From Saccharibacillus qingshengii (lineage in GTDB: Bacteria; Bacillota; Bacilli; Paenibacillales; Paenibacillaceae): a DNA stretch of 44,827 nucleotides. Below the pieces are notes generated by a model, which was not told where the DNA came from, made no database searches, and worked only from the letters and a program-made list of their open reading frames with translations. Each line of letters begins with the position of its first letter. Position 1 is the first letter of the stretch. The stretch spans positions 1-44,827 of the forward strand of contig NZ_JAAZWC010000036.1 in NCBI RefSeq assembly GCF_013185195.1, in the 5' to 3' direction. This document shows positions 41,250 to 44,827 of this stretch, one piece after another. Position numbers and translations under genes: made by a program.

Positions 41250-41766
41250 GAACGTCACCTTCTTTCTCCGGCAGCGCCGGTTCTTTTTCGGTCAACTTTT
41301 TTAAAGCTTTCAGTCCTCGGCTGATTCTCGACTTCGCGGTGCCGATCGGGACGCCCAGCGCCTGCGCCGTCTCGGCTGTCGACAGATCTGCCATATAATA
41401 CAGCAGCAGCGCCTCACGCAGCTTCGGCTTGAGCCGGCCCAGCATTTCCTCGAATTCGCCCGACGTCTCGGTATATTCGTAGGTCTGCTCCACCGACTGC
41501 GGCGAGCGAAGCGGCAGGTTCAGCCCGAATGCCCGCTTTTCCTTCATTCGGCCGTTCGTTCTGCGCCGGACCAGCGAATGGCATTTGTTGGCGGCGATTC
41601 TCATCAGCCAGGCTTTGAGATACTCGATTCCGCTTCGGTCCGCCAGCAGCGCCTTGACGAACACTTCCTGGCAGACGTCTTCCGCATCCGTACGATTGTG
41701 CAGCATATACAGACAGTAATGGTACACCGGCTCTTTATAAGTCTCGAACAGCTCTTTATCTCCCAA
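41233..41766 (-). CDS. ECF sigma factor of tandem pair 3
   Basis: A 177-residue ECF sigma factor. Region 2: VYHYCLYMLHNRTDAEDVCQ and EVFVKALLADRSGIEYLKAW. Region 4: LKPKLREALLLYYMADLSTA and AQALGVPIGTAKSRISRGLK. It ends VHASSY, whose codons double as the first codons of the anti-sigma gene. By eye it is closer to pair 1 than to pair 2. The start follows AAAGGAAGTG. The promoter GAAC-N17-AGTT lies at 41814-41838. Confidence 0.92.
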   Translation of the reverse strand: MGDKELFETYKEPVYHYCLYMLHNRTDAEDVCQEVFVKALLADRSGIEYLKAWLMRIAANKCHSLVRRRTNGRMKEKRAFGLNLPLRSPQSVEQTYEYTETSGEFEEMLGRLKPKLREALLLYYMADLSTAETAQALGVPIGTAKSRISRGLKALKKLTEKEPALPEKEGDVHASSY

Positions 41767-41806
41767 CGTTGTTCACTTCCTTTGCCCCTCTGTAGTGATC
41801 ACTCGC

Positions 41807-41839
41807 CTATATGAACTCCCAAGTACGGAAATCGGTTCC
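41807..41839 (-). promoter_or_regulatory. ECF-type promoter of sigma pair 3
   Basis: On the minus strand GGAAC (41835-41839), a 17-bp spacer after GAAC, then AGTT (41814-41817) running into CATATAG. Same layout as at pairs 1 and 2. Confidence 0.6.
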
Positions 41840-41896
41840 TTTTTCGATCAAAAAAATGGACTTCTTCGCGCCTATACTTCCCGCAGCGATCTGCAC

Positions 41897-41926
41897 GCAA
41901 AAAAAGGACGGCCGATGGCCGCCCTT
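41897..41926 (-). terminator. Terminator without an assigned gene
   Basis: Arms AAGGACGGCC (41904-41913) and GGCCGCCCTT (41917-41926) form a stem with one G-U pair and a 3-nt loop, followed on the minus strand by a T7 run. No protein gene lies between it and the thioredoxin stop, so the transcript it ends may be the thioredoxin mRNA with a long 3' tail, or a separate small RNA. Confidence 0.7.
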
Positions 41927-41969
41927 GTTGTCGAGAAAGTCTTATTCGTTGTAGAAGCTCGTCAGCTGC

Positions 41970-42080
41970 GGGAGAAATTCGTTCCGGTCGCGTGTTGAAA
42001 TCGGGGAAAAGGATTGAAATTTAGCGGAATTTCCCCGATTTCAAAGGCGAACACTATCGTTCCTTCACTGAATTTCTCCC
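41970..42080. repeat. Nested inverted repeats, possible structured RNA
   Basis: Inner perfect 15-bp arms TTGAAATCGGGGAAA (41995-42009) and its complement (42030-42044) sit inside outer perfect 11-bp arms GGGAGAAATTC (41970-41980) and GAATTTCTCCC (42070-42080). It lies in the 441-bp gap 41767-42207 and is followed on the minus strand by a terminator at 41897-41926. It could be a small RNA, a long 3' UTR structure or a MITE-like relic. Confidence 0.55.
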
Positions 42081-42207
42081 TTCGCCTTTTCGCTTCATTC
42101 AGGATTAGACTTTCTCGACACGTTGGACCGCCGAAGGCCGCCCTTTCTTCCCTGCACAATCCGCGCCGATCCGGCCTAGGCCGAACGACGAATCTTCAAC
42201 CTGCGAT

Positions 42208-42528
42208 TTACTTGCTGAGCGACTCCAAGTACTCGGACACCTGTGTCGGCGTCTTGGCGAACTTGCTGTGCAGATGGGCAATTTTCTCGCCGTTCTTGAA
42301 TACGAGCAGACTCGGAATGCCGCGGACTTCGTTCGACTCCGCGATATCCTGAAACTTCTCCGCATCCATGGCGAAAAAGTCTTTGTCCTCGTTCTTTTCG
42401 ATAATACCGCCGATGAACCGGTCCAGGTTTTTGCAGTCCGGGCACCAGTTCGTATCGAACTTGATGACGGTCAGTTTCTCTCCGCCGATCTGTTCGTTAT
42501 ATTGTTCCAGGCTTTCGATTCGTTCCAT
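42208..42528 (-). CDS. Thioredoxin family protein
   Basis: A 106-residue thioredoxin fold with the active site NWCPDCKN (Cys29 and Cys32) in place of the standard WCGPC, and the cis-proline at GIPSLLVF (about residue 72). Family members with a WCPDC site are found in many Bacillota beside housekeeping thioredoxin and likely reduce cytoplasmic disulfides or act in oxidative stress. No signal peptide is seen. The start follows AGGAGAA. It stands 115 bp downstream of the DivIVA-like gene on the same strand, so co-transcription is possible. Confidence 0.9.
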   Translation of the reverse strand: MERIESLEQYNEQIGGEKLTVIKFDTNWCPDCKNLDRFIGGIIEKNEDKDFFAMDAEKFQDIAESNEVRGIPSLLVFKNGEKIAHLHSKFAKTPTQVSEYLESLSK

Positions 42529-42643
42529 ATCCGCATTCTCCTCTCGGGTTCGGGGACGGGACCGTCCGTGCGGAAGGGTATACGTGCGACAACGCCGCCT
42601 GCAGCCTTGTTCGGACTGCCGTCACGTTCCGGCGCGGCCGCGC

Positions 42644-43060
42644 TCAGTAAGGGTCCGGGTACGACGCATCGCCTGCGCCCGGACGCATACGGCGTTTGGC
42701 CGCCTGCAGCGTACGTTCCATGTCCTGTACGGCTTCTTCCACGATCCGGCGGTCGACCAGATAATCCTGAACCTTCGCTTTTTCCATCAAACGCGCGATC
42801 TCGGCATCTTTCTTCTCCAAGTCGTAACCTTGACGGCGCTGCAGCGCGTTGTACTTGTCCAGCAAATCCGAGATGACCTGATAGAACCGCTCGTAATCAA
42901 GAATGATGTCGTCCAGAAACGCATCGACGTCCTCTTTCGTATACCCGCGCATTTTGACGGGAAAATCTTTCTCATGAATTTGCAAAGCGTCGAGCTTGAT
43001 GCCGAGCTGTTTGAACAAACGTTTCTGCTCTTCGAGCTGACGCTGGTACTGCTCTTCCAT
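42644..43060 (-). CDS. DivIVA/GpsB-like cell-division protein
   Basis: A 138-residue coiled-coil protein with the DivIVA-type N-terminal motif [20 protein letters not shown], then [20 protein letters not shown], as in GpsB and DivIVA, which bind the membrane and recruit wall-synthesis enzymes. A second coiled segment (about 80-125: [20 protein letters not shown]) and a short polar tail follow. It is longer than GpsB (about 100 residues) and shorter than DivIVA, so it is named only to the superfamily. The start was set at the second ATG (43060), since AGAGGAGGG reaches to the first ATG at 43066, leaving no room for it. Confidence 0.82.
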   Translation of the reverse strand: MEEQYQRQLEEQKRLFKQLGIKLDALQIHEKDFPVKMRGYTKEDVDAFLDDIILDYERFYQVISDLLDKYNALQRRQGYDLEKKDAEIARLMEKAKVQDYLVDRRIVEEAVQDMERTLQAAKRRMRPGAGDASYPDPY

Positions 43061-43143
43061 GCCCATCCCTCCTCTGTTTAATGTATCATATTTGATGTAA
43101 AAATTGATCGATTTTTAATTAAAAGATTTTGCAAAACCAAAAT

Positions 43144-44376
43144 TTAAATCACCCAGCGACCTGCGCGGAATACCGGTTCGATCGTTCCGTCCGGCCGTTC
43201 CCCGTCGATATCCAGCTTGTCCGAGCCAACCATGAAATCGACATGGGTCAGGCTCGAATTGCCGCCGCGCGCCAGCAGTTCGTTCTGCGACAGCTCCGTT
43301 CCGCCTTGCATGTTGACCGGATAACAGCTGCCGAGCGCGAAGTGACAGGAGGCGTTCTCGTCGATGCCCGTATTATAAAAAACACGGCTTAGCTGCGAGA
43401 TCGGCGAATTGTGCGGCACAAGCGCCACCTCGCCGAGATACTTGGCCCCTTCGTCCGTATCGAGCAGCGATTCCAGATGCTCGCGCCCGGACTTTGCCTC
43501 ATAATCCACGACCCGTCCGTTCTCGAACGTCAGCGACAGCTGCTCGACCAGGCGTCCGTTCAGATTCAGCGGCAGGGTCGAAGTGACTGTGCCGTTGACG
43601 CCTGTCCGGTTCGGCATCGTATAGACTTCCTCGGTCGGCATGTTGGCTACGAAATAAACGCCCGCTTCGTTCGTATCACCGCCGCCCAGCCAGAGATGAT
43701 CCGGTGCCAGCTCGACTTTGAGATCCGTACCCGGCGCCCGGTAATGGAGACTCTTGTAGCGTTTATGGTTGAGTTTGTCCTGCATGACTTTGAGCGTCTC
43801 GATATGGTTGTGCCAGTTCTCGACCGCTTCGCCTTCGCCCACCCGGTTCATTTGGAAAATCGTGTCCCACATCGCATCCACGCGCTGCTCTTCGGGCAGA
43901 TCGCCGAAGACTTTATTCGCCCAGGCCCGGGTCGGAGCTTTGATCAGGCACCAGGAGAGACGGTTCGAACGCACATACTGCTGATAGCCTCGGCGTGCGG
44001 CCGCAGCCGCTTTGGTCGCCCGCGCGACGCGCGACGAGTCGATACCGCGGTACAGCTCGGGATCGGGCACTTTGATATGCATAATGGCGCCGCCGTCTTC
44101 GGCCAGCTTCTCGAGCGCCTCCGCTTTGAAAGTCGGGTAATAGTCGAACGTGTCTTCCGATGCGTATTCATACCGCAGCCGGGTCGACGCTTCGTCTTCC
44201 CAATCGATCTCGACGTATTTCGCTCCCGCTTCATACGCTTTTCGAACGATGAGCCGCGCGAACTCCGCCGCCTCGATCGGCGACTGGAGATGCAGCACCT
44301 GGCCTTTTTGGATGTTGACCCCTACCTTTACGACCAACTCCGCGTATTGTTCCAGCTTTTTTTCAAATGAATCCAT
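43144..44376 (-). CDS. Aminopeptidase, M29 (thermophilic aminopeptidase/AmpS) family
   Basis: A 410-residue metallo-aminopeptidase, the normal family length. Metal-site segments are NMPTEEVYTMPNRTGVNG (Glu), GEVALVPHNSPISQ (Glu, His), ENASCHFALGSCYP (His) and SLTHVDFMVGSDKLDID (His, Asp). It removes N-terminal amino acids from peptides in the cytoplasm, with two divalent metals. The start was set at 44376 (MDSFEKKLEQYAELVVKVG) behind AGGGGG; the in-frame extension to 44598 is not supported by length or a ribosome site. No operon partner is seen. The stop is close to the DivIVA-like gene (83-bp gap). Confidence 0.93.
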   Translation of the reverse strand: MDSFEKKLEQYAELVVKVGVNIQKGQVLHLQSPIEAAEFARLIVRKAYEAGAKYVEIDWEDEASTRLRYEYASEDTFDYYPTFKAEALEKLAEDGGAIMHIKVPDPELYRGIDSSRVARATKAAAAARRGYQQYVRSNRLSWCLIKAPTRAWANKVFGDLPEEQRVDAMWDTIFQMNRVGEGEAVENWHNHIETLKVMQDKLNHKRYKSLHYRAPGTDLKVELAPDHLWLGGGDTNEAGVYFVANMPTEEVYTMPNRTGVNGTVTSTLPLNLNGRLVEQLSLTFENGRVVDYEAKSGREHLESLLDTDEGAKYLGEVALVPHNSPISQLSRVFYNTGIDENASCHFALGSCYPVNMQGGTELSQNELLARGGNSSLTHVDFMVGSDKLDIDGERPDGTIEPVFRAGRWVI

Positions 44377-44598
44377 TTCTCTTGCCCCCTGATGACCGTT
44401 CTTATGTATAGGAAAATCGACTGTAAAAACCTCTCTACTTATCATAGTCAAAGATGTCGCAAAAATCCACAAAGCCGCTTTCAATCGCAAGTTTAATCGC
44501 AGCCGAACGTTTCTTGTCCATTTCGCTCCCGGAACGTTCCTGCCGGGACCGAGAGGTTTCCCGTGAGCGATTCCAATCGAATGTTGTGAGTTGAACAT

Positions 44599-44637
44599 AA
44601 GAAAAAGACCGAAGGCCTGTAAACAGCCGTCGATCTT
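44599..44637 (-). terminator. Terminator of a gene beyond the window edge
   Basis: A 12-bp stem with one mismatch (about 44605-44616 and 44626-44637) and a 9-nt loop is followed on the minus strand by T5 and TT. It probably ends a minus-strand gene lying past 44827. Confidence 0.5.
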
Positions 44638-44653
44638 CTTCCGAATCTACCGA

Positions 44654-44827
44654 GTACCTTGACCGATAATGAGGTTAGGTTACGCCCCCCGAAAACCCGC
44701 TTGAACCGTGCGTATTTCCGATGAACGCAAATCTTAGATTTAACTCGGTCAAGGTACTAGTACCTTGACCGATAACGATGTTAGGTTACGCCCCTCGAAA
44801 ACCCGCTTGAACCGTGCGTGTTTCCGA
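44654..44827. repeat. Tandem palindromic repeat element, cut by window end
   Basis: A 68-nt unit (44654-44721) recurs at 44760-44827 with only four differences, period 106 bp. The first unit is bounded by inverted ends GTACCTTGACCGA (44654-44666) and TCGGTCAAGGTAC (44745-44757). At the junction these form a perfect 28-bp palindrome (44745-44772). No gene is present between 44377 and the end. Confidence 0.88.

Noticed and set aside
1-44827. tRNA, rRNA or transposase genes
   Set aside because: No cloverleaf with CCA-type acceptor, no rRNA-like segments and no DDE or tyrosine-recombinase motifs were recognised anywhere in the window.

Overview
The window reads as chromosomal DNA of a moderately GC-rich, low-G+C-lineage Gram-positive bacterium (Bacillota, most probably Paenibacillaceae such as Paenibacillus or Saccharibacillus). 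Grounds: strong AGGAGG-type ribosome binding sites, sigma-A promoters, U-tract terminators, a preQ1-I riboswitch, an xpaC-telA pair, ECF sigma factors paired with large anti-sigma proteins, and an M29 aminopeptidase. The taxon is inferred from gene content and was not tested by a search.

Layout. 1-1000: AT-richer start with one apparently frame-broken coding remnant and no convincing intact gene. 1.0-4.7 kb: rpmE2 (type B L31), an ECF sigma/anti-sigma pair with a likely self-regulated promoter, then an ArpU-type phage regulator divergent from an XRE repressor plus ImmA/IrrE-like protease, with repeated TTTTGGCAA sites between them. 4.9-10.8 kb: a large Ig-like (Big_2) secreted protein, a methyl-accepting chemotaxis protein, a 51-residue small gene, a membrane-anchored coiled-coil protein and an AIM24 protein. 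11.0-25.5 kb, all on the minus strand: a complete Ter (tellurium/stress) island. It holds a vWA protein, TerB, three single-domain TerD paralogues, a double TerD-domain protein with a proline-rich linker, and TerC, followed by the Ter biosynthetic module (CitE-like aldolase, two phosphoribosyltransferase-type proteins, a HAD phosphatase and an ATP-grasp enzyme), then XpaC, TelA and a small acidic protein. 25.6-27.7 kb: an MFS transporter and a YdjM/DUF457 membrane protein.

27.9-30.8 kb is the queuosine precursor operon queC-queD-queE-queF behind a preQ1-I riboswitch with an unusually long leader. A rhodanese, a CPA1 Na+/H+ antiporter and an Fsr-like MFS exporter follow. From 34.1 kb there is a 14-copy GCTCG tandem repeat and a family of TCCGTTA repeats. 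34.5-41.8 kb carries three tandem paralogous ECF sigma/anti-sigma pairs, each with the same 17-nt gene overlap and the same GAAC-N17-AGTY promoter. The end of the window has a nested inverted-repeat locus, a thioredoxin-like protein, a DivIVA/GpsB-like protein, an M29 aminopeptidase and a tandem palindromic element cut by the window edge.

How the genes relate. The Ter island couples surface or membrane stress sensing (TerC, TerD, TelA, XpaC, vWA) to a cytoplasmic enzyme set predicted by comparative genomics to make a nucleoside-like metabolite. The que operon makes preQ1, whose level is sensed by its own leader. The three sigma/anti-sigma cassettes look like recent tandem duplications forming a parallel envelope-stress signalling array; one anti-sigma protein appears to have lost most of its membrane helix.
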